Under the pieces are notes generated by a model. That model searched no databases, was not told where the DNA came from, and was given only the letters and a program-made list of their open reading frames with translations. Below, one piece after another: positions 1 through 10,373 of a stretch of DNA of 64,000 nt (position 1 is the stretch's first letter; every line of letters starts with the position of its first letter). The translations under genes were made by a program, and so were the position numbers. This DNA comes from Telmatospirillum siberiense (GTDB lineage Bacteria > Pseudomonadota > Alphaproteobacteria > Rhodospirillales > Magnetospirillaceae): the NCBI RefSeq assembly GCF_002845745.1, contig NZ_PIUM01000019.1:1-64000 (forward strand). The letters run 5' to 3'.

Positions 1-187
1 TCGTCATCAGAAGGACCAAGGCCGTCGACGTCAGCATCCACGCCGTGTCCGCCTTGTCCAAAACAGGCGCCGCAGCCGCCGCGTCCGCAGCAGGAGCAGC
101 CTCCTGCGCAAGGCCCAAGCCGGACAGCGCCGTCAGCCCTAACGCAAGGCTCCCGCCAAATACCAAACTCCTCGTAATACTCTTCAT
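1..187 (-). CDS. amtB: Ammonium transporter Amt, N-terminal fragment
   Basis: Only the first 62 codons lie in the window; the gene runs off the left edge. Translation gives a signal peptide (charged start, Leu/Gly/Ala-rich core, cleavage near LAQEA), an Ala-rich linker, then DKADTAWMLTSTALVLLMT, which is the start of the first transmembrane helix of Amt/MEP/Rh ammonium channels. The ATG at 187 lies 25 bp downstream of the glnK stop on the same strand, so the two form a glnK-amtB operon. In this family the channel conducts ammonium inward and is blocked by the T-loop of its partner PII protein. The cleavable signal and Ala-rich linker are seen in many proteobacterial AmtB proteins. Identity is confident although most of the protein is not visible. 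Confidence 0.9.
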   Translation of the reverse strand, partial: MKSITRSLVFGGSLALGLTALSGLGLAQEAAPAADAAAAAPVLDKADTAWMLTSTALVLLMT

Positions 188-212
188 GGTCACCCCCGAA
201 GGTCCGAATGGA

Positions 213-1033
<821 letters not shown>

Positions 1034-1396
1034 ATGAATGAGACGGCACCCGACTGGTCCGAGATTCGTCAGAAATTATCCCGCGCACAGACGATTTCCG
1101 ACGCCAAGGCGCGACGCCTGGCCTTGCGGGCTGTGATCGAGGACATGATCGAGGTCTTCGAAATCTGTGCGCCGACCGAGTGGGAGGCACATTTCCTGCT
1201 GCATGCCATTCGCCATGTGGAGAACGGATATCCCGCCGTCGCCGCCGAGGAGATCGCCTCGGTGATGAAGCCCCGCCCTCAACAGACGGCGATGGAAGGA
1301 ATGCATCGACATAATTTCTCCGGCGCCGATTCTCGCGGCATTCCCACAGGCGGACGTCGACAAGCGCCTGGGCGGGGTGCGCGGCCTGTGCTTTAA
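1034..1396 (+). CDS. Hypothetical 120-aa helical protein
   Basis: No family is recognised. The protein starts MNETAPDWSEIRQKLSRAQ. Residues 10-80 are predicted helical and charged (DAKARRLALRAVIEDMIEVF, then EWEAHFLLHAIRHVENGYP). The last 30 residues are rich in Gly, Arg and Pro and look disordered. There is no signal peptide or membrane segment, so it is probably cytosolic. The start at 1034 is chosen because GGAGG at 1020-1024 is 9 nt upstream; an in-frame ATG at 1028 would be only 3 nt from it. The stop is 7 bp before the next gene's ATG, so the two are probably co-transcribed. The real protein may be conserved mainly in residues 1-85. Confidence 0.6.
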   Translation: MNETAPDWSEIRQKLSRAQTISDAKARRLALRAVIEDMIEVFEICAPTEWEAHFLLHAIRHVENGYPAVAAEEIASVMKPRPQQTAMEGMHRHNFSGADSRGIPTGGRRQAPGRGARPVL

Positions 1397-1403
1397 TGGG
1401 ACG

Positions 1404-2087
1404 ATGATCACATCCCTTACCAGAGCCGTCCTCCAGCTTCCCGATCCGCGCTTCCGCCGCGTTCTGTGGGCCAGTTTGGCCGGCACCGTCATCCTCTATA
1501 TCCTGGTTTATCTCGCCGTCGGCTGGGGTCTGACCAAACTGCAGCTGTTCGGGGTCGGCTGGGCCGATTCCCTGGCCGAGGTGCTGGGCGGGTTGGCGGT
1601 CTTCGTGGTCACCCTGCTGTTGTTTCCATCCATCGCCACCCTGCTGATGAGCTTTCTCCAGGAAACCATCGCCGAGGCGGTGGAGGGGAAATATTATCCC
1701 TCGCTCCCGGCGCCACGTCGTCAAGGCTGGCTTGAAGGGCTGTGGGCCGCCCTTCGCTTTGCCGCCGTCGCGCTGCTGATCAATATGCTGGCCCTCCCCG
1801 CCTATCTCTTCCTGTTGTTCGCCGGCATCGGGATCGGTCTTTACTACCTGGTGAACGGCTATCTGCTATCGCGGGACTATTTCGAGATGATGGCCGGCCG
1901 GCGGTTGGAACCCCGGGTGGCCGACGCGTTACGGCGCAAACACTGGCTGCGTCTCTGGCTTCTGGGAGCGATCCTGGCTTTTATTTCGACCTTGCCGCTG
2001 ATCAATTTGCTGGCCCCGCTGATTTCCACGGCCGCCATGGTTCATGAGGTGGAAAAATTGCGAAGCCGCGACGGAGCACCCGCCTGA
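1404..2087 (+). CDS. EI24/CysZ-like integral membrane protein
   Basis: A 227-aa inner-membrane protein with about four to five hydrophobic segments: roughly residues 22-48, 65-95 (preceded by WADSLAEVLG), 125-165 (ALRFAAVALLINMLALPAY then LFAGIGIGLYYLVNGYLLSRDYFE) and 190-215. The YYLVNGYLLSRDYFEM stretch and overall layout match the EI24 domain family, which includes the CysZ sulfate permease. Alphaproteobacterial members are not shown to carry sulfate, and no cys gene is nearby, so I do not call it CysZ. The ATG at 1404 follows the upstream hypothetical gene closely; an in-frame start at 1377 would overlap that gene. Confidence 0.8.
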   Translation: MITSLTRAVLQLPDPRFRRVLWASLAGTVILYILVYLAVGWGLTKLQLFGVGWADSLAEVLGGLAVFVVTLLLFPSIATLLMSFLQETIAEAVEGKYYPSLPAPRRQGWLEGLWAALRFAAVALLINMLALPAYLFLLFAGIGIGLYYLVNGYLLSRDYFEMMAGRRLEPRVADALRRKHWLRLWLLGAILAFISTLPLINLLAPLISTAAMVHEVEKLRSRDGAPA

Positions 2088-2168
2088 ACGAGGCTCGGTT
2101 AATCGATGATTGCCAAAACCATCGGTGCGGCTATCCTCGCGCCAGTCTCGCTTGCCGGAACCGAATTC

Positions 2169-2609
2169 ATGCGCCACATCCGCCGTCGCCTGCCGCTTTT
2201 CGCCATCCTTTGTTTCATTCTTTCGCTGAGCGCCTGCGCGGGCATGCGCCAACCGGCTGGCGTTCGCTCCACCCCCCAGGGACCGGCCGAGACCTCGCTG
2301 TCACCGGATGGCGCCCCCTCCGTTCCGGGGGAAAGCCAATCCCGCGACGATCCCGCCGGCCTGCGCGGTCTGGCGGCGGCCGACGTTACCGCGAAACTGG
2401 GTGCTCCCAGTTTCCGGCGCCACGAAACGCCGGCTGAAGTCTGGCAATATTTCGGCCCCGGATGCGTCCTCGACCTGTTTCTTTATGAAGAAAAAGGAAC
2501 GCAGCGGGTCGCCCATGCCGAGTTGCGCAGCCGAAATCTCACGGCCAACGGCCAGGCGGCCTGCCTTGCGCAACTGTTGGAAGGCAGGCGGGGCGACGCC
2601 GACAGTTAG
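2169..2609 (+). CDS. Lipoprotein with SmpA/BamE-like domain
   Basis: A 146-aa lipoprotein. MRHIRRRLPLFAILCFILSL is a type II signal, with lipobox LSAC and acylated Cys at about residue 21. A Pro/Ser-rich linker follows, then from about residue 70 a compact domain (LRGLAAADVTAKLGAPSF, then ETPAEVWQYFGPGCVLDLFL). The 'rGL...v...lG.P...r.....evWqY....C.L.l.ly' pattern is typical of SmpA/OmlA/BamE-like outer-membrane lipoproteins. It is not the main BamE, and no bam gene is nearby. The start at 2169 is chosen for the signal peptide; the frame is open to 2106. Confidence 0.75.
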   Translation: MRHIRRRLPLFAILCFILSLSACAGMRQPAGVRSTPQGPAETSLSPDGAPSVPGESQSRDDPAGLRGLAAADVTAKLGAPSFRRHETPAEVWQYFGPGCVLDLFLYEEKGTQRVAHAELRSRNLTANGQAACLAQLLEGRRGDADS

Positions 2610-2637
2610 AGTCCCCTTCCTTACCCCCACATGGGTA

Positions 2638-3555
2638 TCAGGCCGGATGGGGTGAAAGACCGCTACGTTCCAGAATCGTCCGCAGTATGGTCTTTTTCTC
2701 CTCGGAAAGGACCGTGATGGGCGGAAGCGGCGCCGTCGAAATATCGAGACCCATCATCCGCATGGCTTCCTTGATCACGCCGAAATGCGCGGGCTCCAAG
2801 GCATAAAGGCGCACCAGTTGCGCCAAACGCCGCTGCAGGGTGATGGCCGTCTCCATATCACGGGCCTCGACCGCGCGGTGGATCCCACAGCAAATTTCCG
2901 GAGCGATGTTGGAACTCGCCGGAATGGCCCCGTCACCACCCAGGATCAGGTTGTCGAGAAGATATTCATCGAAGCCCGCGAATACCATGAAATCGGAACG
3001 TTCGGCCTTAACGGTGGTGATGATGCTCCTGGTGTGGCTGATGGTATCGACCGTATCCTTGATGCCGACGATATTCGGGCAGGATTTCGCCAGGGACTGA
3101 ATAAGCGGAATATTGATGTCCTGTCCGGTCAGAGCCGGGAAATTGTACAAAAAGATCGGCAGATCCAAACGCTCGGCAATGGTCCTGTAGTGATATTCCA
3201 GATGCTCCTGGCTGAGCAGGGCGTAATAGGGATTGATGACCAGAACACCGTCGGCACCGTTTTCCCGGGCGTGTCGGCCCAGGTCGACGACTTCCGCGGT
3301 ACCGGGCGCCCCGACCCCGATCAGAACCGGCAGACGGCCATTCACGTGGGAGATGACGAACTCCGCGACCTCTTTCCTGAGCGGCGTGCCCATGTGGCAG
3401 AACTCACCGCCACTGCCCAGAAAAAGAAGTCCCTGAACGTCCGACGCCACCAATCTGTCGATGACCTTTCCCATTCCGGTCTCATCGAGGTTTCCCTGCC
3501 CGTCGACGATGGTCGGCACCGGCGGAATGACGCCCTTCAATGCAATCCTGCGCAT
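2638..3555 (-). CDS. DapA-superfamily 2-keto-3-deoxy sugar-acid aldolase (YagE/YjhH type)
   Basis: A 305-aa TIM-barrel class I aldolase. Schiff-base Lys166 lies in NIVGIKDT and the partner Tyr137 in FLYNFPALTGQD. GLLFLGSGGEFCHM at about 43-55 matches the YagE/YjhH branch, where true DapA has a GTTGE motif. That branch cleaves 2-keto-3-deoxy-gluconate or -pentonate to pyruvate and an aldehyde. A role in lysine synthesis is therefore unlikely, although automatic tools may label it dihydrodipicolinate synthase. It is transcribed divergently from an IclR-family regulator 151 bp away, a common arrangement for sugar-acid catabolism. No transporter, dehydratase or kinase is adjacent, so the substrate cannot be fixed. 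Confidence 0.85.
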   Translation of the reverse strand: MRRIALKGVIPPVPTIVDGQGNLDETGMGKVIDRLVASDVQGLLFLGSGGEFCHMGTPLRKEVAEFVISHVNGRLPVLIGVGAPGTAEVVDLGRHARENGADGVLVINPYYALLSQEHLEYHYRTIAERLDLPIFLYNFPALTGQDINIPLIQSLAKSCPNIVGIKDTVDTISHTRSIITTVKAERSDFMVFAGFDEYLLDNLILGGDGAIPASSNIAPEICCGIHRAVEARDMETAITLQRRLAQLVRLYALEPAHFGVIKEAMRMMGLDISTAPLPPITVLSEEKKTILRTILERSGLSPHPA

Positions 3556-3573
3556 GTCCTAGCCCTGTATATG

Positions 3574-3589
3574 GTTCACTGTAATGAAC
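3574..3589. promoter_or_regulatory. Candidate IclR operator
   Basis: An inverted repeat GTTCA-N6-TGAAC lies between the divergent aldolase and IclR genes, and a third GTTCA half-site is at 3595-3599. Location and symmetry suit an autoregulatory site for the adjacent IclR protein. No experimental link is visible. Confidence 0.45.
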
Positions 3590-3706
3590 TATTTGTTCAA
3601 TATGCTGGAAATGCTATCATACCGACCTTCCCTCTGACAAGACGAGGGGGCCCTCTCGTTCCCGTTATGGCGCGGCGGCGCAGCCCGCCCCTGAAGCTCT
3701 GGTAAG

Positions 3707-4486
3707 ATGGAAAAAAAAACCGTCGATGAGGAGAAAGGCGGGGTACCGGCCCTGCTCAAGGGTTTCGCGATTCTGGACCTGCTCGCCAACGAACCGGGGC
3801 TCGGTTTCGCCGCCATACAGCGACGTCTGGACCTGCCGAAAAGCAGTTGTCATCTCCTGATCGCCACCCTTTGCCGCCTTGGAGCGATCCAGAGTCAGGC
3901 GGACCGCGGATATGTCCTGGGGCTGCGTCTGTTCGAATTGGGCGCCCTGGCCGCCAATCAGCGGCCCATCGACCGCGAGGCCCAACCCCTTTTGCGCCGC
4001 CTCGCCCAGGAGGTGCATCTGACCTGCCATCTCGGCGTGCGCGAGGGACTGAAGGCCGTTTATCTGGCCAAGGTCGAATGCGAGCGCGAGATCATGATCA
4101 ACACCTGGGTCGGCAAACGGATCTCGCTGCACAGTTCGTCATTGGGAAAGGTCCTGCTGGCCTGGCTGCCCGAGGCCGAATTGGAGGAAATCCTTCAGCA
4201 CCTCGACTGGACCAGGAAATGCCCCAACACCCTGACCGAGCCGCAGGCCTTCAAGGCGCATCTGGCCGAGGTCCGCAGGCGCGGATGGGCCATTGACGAC
4301 CAGGAGGACATCCAGAATATCCGGTGCCTCGCCGCGCCGGTGACCAACGCGCAAGGCGAGGTGATCGCCGCCCTGAGCATTGTCGGCACCGTCCTCGAAC
4401 TTGGGGCCGATCGCTTCGAAGAACTGGCCGGACGGGTCTGCGCGGTCGCCCGGGAGATCTCTCAGGCCCTTGGCCATCGACCGTAA
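3707..4486 (+). CDS. IclR-family transcriptional regulator
   Basis: A 259-aa protein with an N-terminal winged helix (about 14-75: ALLKGFAILDLLANEPGLGF, then RRLDLPKSSCHLLIATL) and a C-terminal IclR effector domain (about 90-250) with the conserved HLGVREGLKAVYLAKVE and HSSSLGKVLLAWLPE stretches. IclR proteins bind small carboxylates or sugar acids and usually control a neighbouring catabolic gene. Here the likely target is the divergent aldolase, through the palindrome at 3574. The ATG at 3707 is the only start that keeps the whole helix-turn-helix. Confidence 0.93.
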   Translation: MEKKTVDEEKGGVPALLKGFAILDLLANEPGLGFAAIQRRLDLPKSSCHLLIATLCRLGAIQSQADRGYVLGLRLFELGALAANQRPIDREAQPLLRRLAQEVHLTCHLGVREGLKAVYLAKVECEREIMINTWVGKRISLHSSSLGKVLLAWLPEAELEEILQHLDWTRKCPNTLTEPQAFKAHLAEVRRRGWAIDDQEDIQNIRCLAAPVTNAQGEVIAALSIVGTVLELGADRFEELAGRVCAVAREISQALGHRP

Positions 4487-4491
4487 GGGCG

Positions 4492-4504
4492 CTAGTGCAT
4501 TGAA
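4492..4504. repeat. CTAGTGCATT element, copy 1
   Basis: CTAGTGCATTGAA begins 5 bp after the IclR stop codon. The same motif recurs at 12328 and, as a palindrome, at 38777-38814, each time at the 3' end of a plus-strand gene. A T-rich run (TTTTTT) follows at 4511, so this copy may also aid termination. Confidence 0.5.
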
Positions 4505-4518
4505 ACATCGTTTTTTCC

Positions 4519-4576
4519 GTCACCCCCGGACTTGATCCGGGGGTCCATGGATTGCCGGGTCAAGCCCGGCAATGAC
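4519..4576. repeat. Double-hairpin intergenic repeat
   Basis: Two adjacent hairpins. The first has an 8-bp stem at 4523-4530 and 4536-4543 (CCCCCGGA/TCCGGGGG, 5-nt loop). The second has a 9-bp stem at 4551-4559 and 4565-4573 (ATTGCCGGG/CCCGGCAAT). The unit is bounded by GTCA and TGAC. This is the layout of the abundant palindromic intergenic repeats of alphaproteobacteria. It sits between the convergent IclR and nth genes, where it could act as a bidirectional terminator or mRNA stabiliser. Confidence 0.75.
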
Positions 4577-4630
4577 GAAAGGGTAAGTGATCCAACCTGG
4601 TCGCAAATCGCTCTTGCTTGCCGGTCTTTC

Positions 4631-5263
4631 TCACCCGGTCACCTTGCCATAGTCGCAAAGATCGCGCACCGGACAAACCTCGCAATCGGGCTTGCGCGCC
4701 TTGCAGATATAGCGCCCCTGAAGAATCAGCCAGTGATGCGCATGCCGCTTCCATTTATCCGGGACCACCCGCTCAAGACCACGTTCGACCGCTTCCGGCG
4801 TCGCGCCCGGCGCCATCCCCGTACGATTGCCGAGGCGAAAAATATGGGTGTCGACGGCGATGGTCGGCTGACCGAAGGCGACATTCAGCACCACATTGGC
4901 CGTCTTGCGCCCAACCCCCGGCAGGGCCTCCAAGGCGGCGCGGTCGGGCGGCACCTGCGAGCCATGTCGTTCGATCAGAAGGCGCGACAGAGCGATGACG
5001 TTCTTGGCCTTGGTATTAAACAGGCCAATGGTCTTGATGTAGCGCTTGAGCCCTTCTTCGCCGAGGGCCAGCATTTGCTCCGGCGTATCGACGACGGCGA
5101 AAAGCGGCCCCGTCGCCTTGTTGACGCCGACGTCCGTCGCCTGGGCCGACAAGACGACGGCGACCAGCAGGGTATAAGGATTGGCGTAGGCGAGTTCGCT
5201 TTTCGGCTCGGGATTTCGCGCCGCGAGGCGCGCAAAGAACTGGTCGATTTGCTTCGGGGTCAT
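4631..5263 (-). CDS. nth: Endonuclease III
   Basis: A 210-aa DNA glycosylase/AP lyase for oxidised pyrimidines. The helix-hairpin-helix LPGVGRKTANVVL carries catalytic Lys120, and Asp138 lies in AVDTHIFR; both numbers equal those of E. coli Nth. The C-terminal cluster loop C-x6-C-x2-C-x5-C (ICKARKPDCEVCPVRDLC) binds a 4Fe-4S cluster. Length is standard. The gene is divergent from the lipoprotein at 5329 with only 65 bp between them. Confidence 0.97.
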   Translation of the reverse strand: MTPKQIDQFFARLAARNPEPKSELAYANPYTLLVAVVLSAQATDVGVNKATGPLFAVVDTPEQMLALGEEGLKRYIKTIGLFNTKAKNVIALSRLLIERHGSQVPPDRAALEALPGVGRKTANVVLNVAFGQPTIAVDTHIFRLGNRTGMAPGATPEAVERGLERVVPDKWKRHAHHWLILQGRYICKARKPDCEVCPVRDLCDYGKVTG

Positions 5264-5328
5264 TCGGCGGCTACCTCCTGGAAGGACGACATGGTAGCAT
5301 CGCCGACGCCAAGAGACAGGAGGGAACG

Positions 5329-5985
5329 GTGACGGTCAACGGTTGGATTAGGCGATGGATGAGCTGTCTCGGCGCCTTGGCGCTGCTCTCCGCCTGCGCC
5401 GACGACCCGCAGCCGAAAGCCATCGCCACGCAAAGCCGGCATGTCTCGCCGCCAGCGGTGCCGGCACCGGTTCTGCCAGAAGGCACATTCGACCAGGATC
5501 GCGCCCGCCAATCGCTCGGCGCCGCCCAAGCCGCCCGCCAAGCCGGCCAATTGCCGGAGGCCCGCCGTCAGGCGGAAGCGGCGGTCGACGCCTGGCCGGC
5601 CGATCCCGGCGCCTGGCAGGCGTTGGCCGAGATCTGTCAGGCCGGCGGCGATCAGGCCTGCCGGCGGCAGGCCGACTTCTTCAAGGCCAAGGTGGATTAC
5701 GCCAATACCCTGCCGACGCGGGCCGCCGTGCTGGGCTTCCAGACGATCGCCGAGGAACCCGACGGCACGGCGGGCAGCGGGATCACCTATGACCGAAAAA
5801 GCCACGACTCCGCCGCCCGTCTATGGGCATTTTACAATGCTCAGGATAGCTTGAAAAATCGCCGCGACATGCCGGACTCGGAAGGGCCGTCGTTCAGCGA
5901 ACGCTACCCTTACGCGCCGGCGATCCTTGTCATCGGGGTCGTCGCCGGCGTCCTGACCGAAGCCAACTCCCTGGCCGGGAAATAG
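5329..5985 (+). CDS. Lipoprotein with TPR-like helical region
   Basis: A 218-aa protein. The GTG start at 5329 has a strong CAGGAGGGA ribosome site. The type II signal peptide ends in LSAC, with acylated Cys at residue 23. A Pro/Ala linker is followed by helix pairs at about 55-110 (ARQSLGAAQAARQAGQLPEA, then PGAWQALAEICQAGGDQ) with TPR spacing. Residues 150-190 are polar, and a hydrophobic stretch near the C-terminus (YAPAILVIGVVAGVLTEAN) could be a membrane segment. No precise family is recognised. An envelope scaffold role is possible but not shown. The interspersed repeat at 5991 follows the stop codon directly. Confidence 0.75.
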   Translation: MTVNGWIRRWMSCLGALALLSACADDPQPKAIATQSRHVSPPAVPAPVLPEGTFDQDRARQSLGAAQAARQAGQLPEARRQAEAAVDAWPADPGAWQALAEICQAGGDQACRRQADFFKAKVDYANTLPTRAAVLGFQTIAEEPDGTAGSGITYDRKSHDSAARLWAFYNAQDSLKNRRDMPDSEGPSFSERYPYAPAILVIGVVAGVLTEANSLAGK

Positions 5986-5990
5986 GCTTC

Positions 5991-6082
5991 GGGCCTGTTG
6001 ATAAATTACCGAATCAACAGGCCCTTGAGCCCGAGCGGCGTTTGAGCCCGCTGAAGCGGAGCGAAAGCGTCATATAGAGAAC
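5991..6082. repeat. Interspersed hairpin element, copy A
   Basis: A 12-bp perfect stem (5991-6002 with 6013-6024) closes a 10-nt AT-rich loop. A conserved tail with AGCGGAGCG and GCGTCATAT follows. The same element, one loop base different and one stem pair changed in a compensatory way, is at 45734. This copy carries a small internal duplication (TTGAGCCCG twice, 6025-6050). It lies just after a plus-strand lipoprotein stop, as does copy B. Confidence 0.8.
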
Positions 6083-6110
6083 CTAAGGGCTTGTCGCGAC
6101 AAGCCCTTAG
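6083..6110. terminator. Perfect 28-bp palindrome at the dapB stop
   Basis: Positions 6083-6096 are the exact reverse complement of 6097-6110. The dapB stop (TTA on plus, 6107-6109) lies inside. No clear U-run follows on either strand, so it is either a weak terminator shared by the convergent genes or a structural or protein-binding site. Confidence 0.5.
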
Positions 6111-6913
6111 GCCAGACCCAGCACGTCCTTCATGGAATAAAGGCCCGGCGGACGGCCGATGACCCACCGGGCGGCACGGATCGCCCCCTTGGCGAAGATC
6201 TGGCGCGACGAAGCCTTGTGGCTGAGCTCGATACGTTCCCCGTCCGCAGCAAACACCACGGTGTGATCGCCGACCACATCGCCACCCCGCAAGGTCGCAA
6301 AGCCGATATCGCCCGCCTTGCGAGGCCCCGTCAGGCCATCGCGGGTCTTCTGCCAAACCGAATCGAGCGCCACGTCACGACCGCGAGCGGCGGCCTGACC
6401 CAGGCCGAGCGCCGTACCGGAGGGAGCGTCGACCTTGTGGCGATGATGCATCTCAAGAATTTCAATGTCGTAGGTCGCCGGATCGAGCAAAGCCGCCACC
6501 TGCTCGACCAGCGAGAACAGCAGATTGACGCCGACGCTCATGTTTGGCGCCCAGACCACCGCCGTACGGGTGGCGGCCTGCCGCAGAGACGCCTCCTGAT
6601 CGGCCGCCAGGCCGGTGGTGCCCACCACATAGGCCGTTCGTGTCTCAGCGGCCAGCTGCGCATGGATGGCCGCCGCCGAAGCGGAGGTGAAATCGATCAC
6701 CACGTCGGAAGCGGCAAACAGAGCCTTGGCATCGCTGCCGACGGGCAGGCCGAGCCGTCCACGGCCGAGAAGTTCCCCAAGGTCACGCCCGACGGCATCG
6801 CCACCGGGCCGTTCGGTTCCTCCGGACAAAGCCAGGCCCTCGCCATTCAGCACCTCGGCCACCAGCATTTGTCCCATGCGGCCGGCGCAGCCGACGATTC
6901 CGATCTTGGTCAT
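6107..6913 (-). CDS. dapB: 4-hydroxy-tetrahydrodipicolinate reductase
   Basis: A 268-aa enzyme that reduces HTPA to tetrahydrodipicolinate with NAD(P)H in the lysine/diaminopimelate pathway. The N-terminal Rossmann motif is GCAGRMG (8-14). The signature EMHHRHKVDAPSGTA (about 154-168) holds the catalytic His156/His157 and Lys160. Length is normal. It lies about 90 bp downstream of dnaJ on the same strand with a stem-loop between, so it may have its own promoter or receive read-through. Confidence 0.97.
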   Translation of the reverse strand: MTKIGIVGCAGRMGQMLVAEVLNGEGLALSGGTERPGGDAVGRDLGELLGRGRLGLPVGSDAKALFAASDVVIDFTSASAAAIHAQLAAETRTAYVVGTTGLAADQEASLRQAATRTAVVWAPNMSVGVNLLFSLVEQVAALLDPATYDIEILEMHHRHKVDAPSGTALGLGQAAARGRDVALDSVWQKTRDGLTGPRKAGDIGFATLRGGDVVGDHTVVFAADGERIELSHKASSRQIFAKGAIRAARWVIGRPPGLYSMKDVLGLA

Positions 6914-6958
6914 GACAAGGTTCCGCTCACAGAAAAAATTATGACATCAAAGGCGCCG

Positions 6959-6992
6959 CCGTCATGGCCGGACCAGCGTTCGGCCATGACGG
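6959..6992 (-). terminator. Stem-loop downstream of dnaJ
   Basis: An 11-bp stem (6959-6969 with 6982-6992, CCGTCATGGCC/GGCCATGACGG) with a 12-nt loop lies just after the dnaJ stop. On the minus strand a TTT and, further on, a TTTTTT run follow. It probably ends or attenuates the dnaK-dnaJ transcript before dapB. Confidence 0.55.
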
Positions 6993-7001
6993 ACACTGGG
7001 A

Positions 7002-8141
7002 TCAATCCTTCAGATCTTCCCAAAGCTCTTTCACCTTGGCGAAGAATCCGGCCGATTCCGGGCTGGTTTCCTTACCGCCGCCGTTTTCCTTCTCAAACTC
7101 GCGCAGGAGTTCTTCCTGCCGCTTGCTGAGGTTCACCGGCGTTTCGACCACCGCCTCGACGAACATATCACCGCGCGCCGGGCTTCTGAGCACGCTCATC
7201 CCTTTGCCGCGCAGGCGGAACTGATGACCGGACTGCGTTCCGTTGGGAATGGAGATCTTCACGCGGCTGCCGTCGATGGAAGGAACCTCGATGGTCCCGC
7301 CCAGGGCGGCTGTGACCATGGGGATCGGCACCCGGCAGTGAATGTTGGCCGCCTCCCGCTGAAACAGGCGGTGACCCTGCACCGAGAGAAAAATATAGAG
7401 ATCGCCGGCGGGAGCGCCCCGCATTCCCGGCTCGCCTTCTCCGGCCAGACGGATCCGGGTCCCGTCCTCGACACCCGGCGGGACATTGACCGCCAGGGTC
7501 TTTTCCTTATGCACCCGGCCCGATCCGCCGCAATTGCGGCAGGGATCCTTGATCACCTTGCCATGTCCATGGCAGGTCGGGCAGGTCCGCTCAATGGTGA
7601 AGAACCCTTGCGTGGCGCGCACCTTACCGGCACCCCGGCAGGTGGTGCAATCGACCGGCTGGGCGCCGCCGGCGCCGCCGGTTCCCTTGCATTCCTCGCA
7701 GACGACCGAACTCGGCACCTTGATCTGCGTGGATTTGCCCGCGAAAGCCTCTTCGAGCGTGATATCCATGTCATAGCGCAGATCGGCGCCGCGTGCCGCA
7801 CCGCCTCCGGCGCCACGACGGCCACCCATGAACTCGCCGAACATCTCGTCGAAAATATCGGCGAAACCCGACGCGAAATGGAAATCGCCGCCCGGTCCTC
7901 CGCCACCGCGTCCTTGCTCGAAGGCGGCATGACCGTAACGGTCATAGGCGGACCGCTTCTGCTCGTCCTTGAGGACATCATAGGCCTCATTGACTTCGCG
8001 GAACTTCTGGTCGGCGGTTGGATCGTCAGGGTTGCGGTCGGGATGAAACTGCATCGCCAGCTTGCGGTAGGCCTTTTTGACCTCCTCCGCGCCGGCGCCC
8101 TTGCTCACCCCTAAAACGTCGTAAAAATCCCGTTTGCTCAT
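7002..8141 (-). CDS. dnaJ: Chaperone DnaJ (Hsp40)
   Basis: A 379-aa co-chaperone that stimulates DnaK ATPase and delivers unfolded clients. Domains in order: J domain 1-70 with His33-Pro34-Asp35; Gly/Phe-rich linker (about 75-120); zinc domain with four CxxCxGxG motifs ([32 protein letters not shown], about 135-205); C-terminal substrate domains. The ATG at 8141 gives the standard MSKRDFY start; the frame is open to 8177. It lies 89 bp downstream of dnaK with a stable hairpin between them. Confidence 0.98.
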   Translation of the reverse strand: MSKRDFYDVLGVSKGAGAEEVKKAYRKLAMQFHPDRNPDDPTADQKFREVNEAYDVLKDEQKRSAYDRYGHAAFEQGRGGGGPGGDFHFASGFADIFDEMFGEFMGGRRGAGGGAARGADLRYDMDITLEEAFAGKSTQIKVPSSVVCEECKGTGGAGGAQPVDCTTCRGAGKVRATQGFFTIERTCPTCHGHGKVIKDPCRNCGGSGRVHKEKTLAVNVPPGVEDGTRIRLAGEGEPGMRGAPAGDLYIFLSVQGHRLFQREAANIHCRVPIPMVTAALGGTIEVPSIDGSRVKISIPNGTQSGHQFRLRGKGMSVLRSPARGDMFVEAVVETPVNLSKRQEELLREFEKENGGGKETSPESAGFFAKVKELWEDLKD

Positions 8142-8168
8142 CGGTCGTCGATCGATCCCGAGGGGCCG

Positions 8169-8202
8169 CCGCCCCAAGACGGCTTAAGCGTGCTTGGGGC
8201 GG
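8169..8202 (-). other. Intercistronic hairpin between dnaK and dnaJ
   Basis: A 10-bp perfect stem (8169-8178 with 8193-8202, CCGCCCCAAG/CTTGGGGCGG) and 14-nt loop. There is no U-run, so full termination is unlikely. Such hairpins often protect the upstream message or set the dnaK:dnaJ ratio. Confidence 0.6.
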
Positions 8203-8230
8203 AGTGTCACCACATGATGTTTGAGAAGGA

Positions 8231-10162
<1,932 letters not shown>

Positions 10163-10282
10163 TGCATCCTCTTTTCTTGCGGCGGGTGCCCACAGTCCTG
10201 CTCGCAGCAACCGCGGGGACCCCCTTCGGTTGTCACCATTGGAAATCGTTCTTCGATCTCCGGGTCTCGATCACATGCGGTT

Positions 10283-10311
10283 ATATAAGACGCACCCCAA
10301 ACAGACGCAAC
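10283..10311 (-). promoter_or_regulatory. Candidate RpoH (sigma-32) promoter of dnaK-dnaJ
   Basis: On the minus strand GTTG (10308-10311) is followed by 18 nt and CTTATAT (10283-10289). The alphaproteobacterial RpoH consensus is CTTG-N17/18-CYTATNT. The -10 match is complete and the -35 is three of four. Predicted RNA would start near 10276, giving a leader of about 115 nt. I see no CIRCE element. Confidence 0.6.
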
Positions 10312-10373
10312 CGTATGTCGGGCCACGCGCGGCGGGCGGGATGCTAGCATCCAAGATGGACGAGTGCCAAGAC

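Noticed and set aside
2638-3555. Annotation as DapA in lysine synthesis
   Set aside because: The GSGGEF motif and overall similarity to YagE/YjhH plus the IclR neighbour point to a sugar-acid aldolase.
10163-10373. CIRCE (HrcA) operator upstream of dnaK
   Set aside because: No TTAGCACTC-N9-GAGTGCTAA pattern; the RpoH-type promoter explains control.
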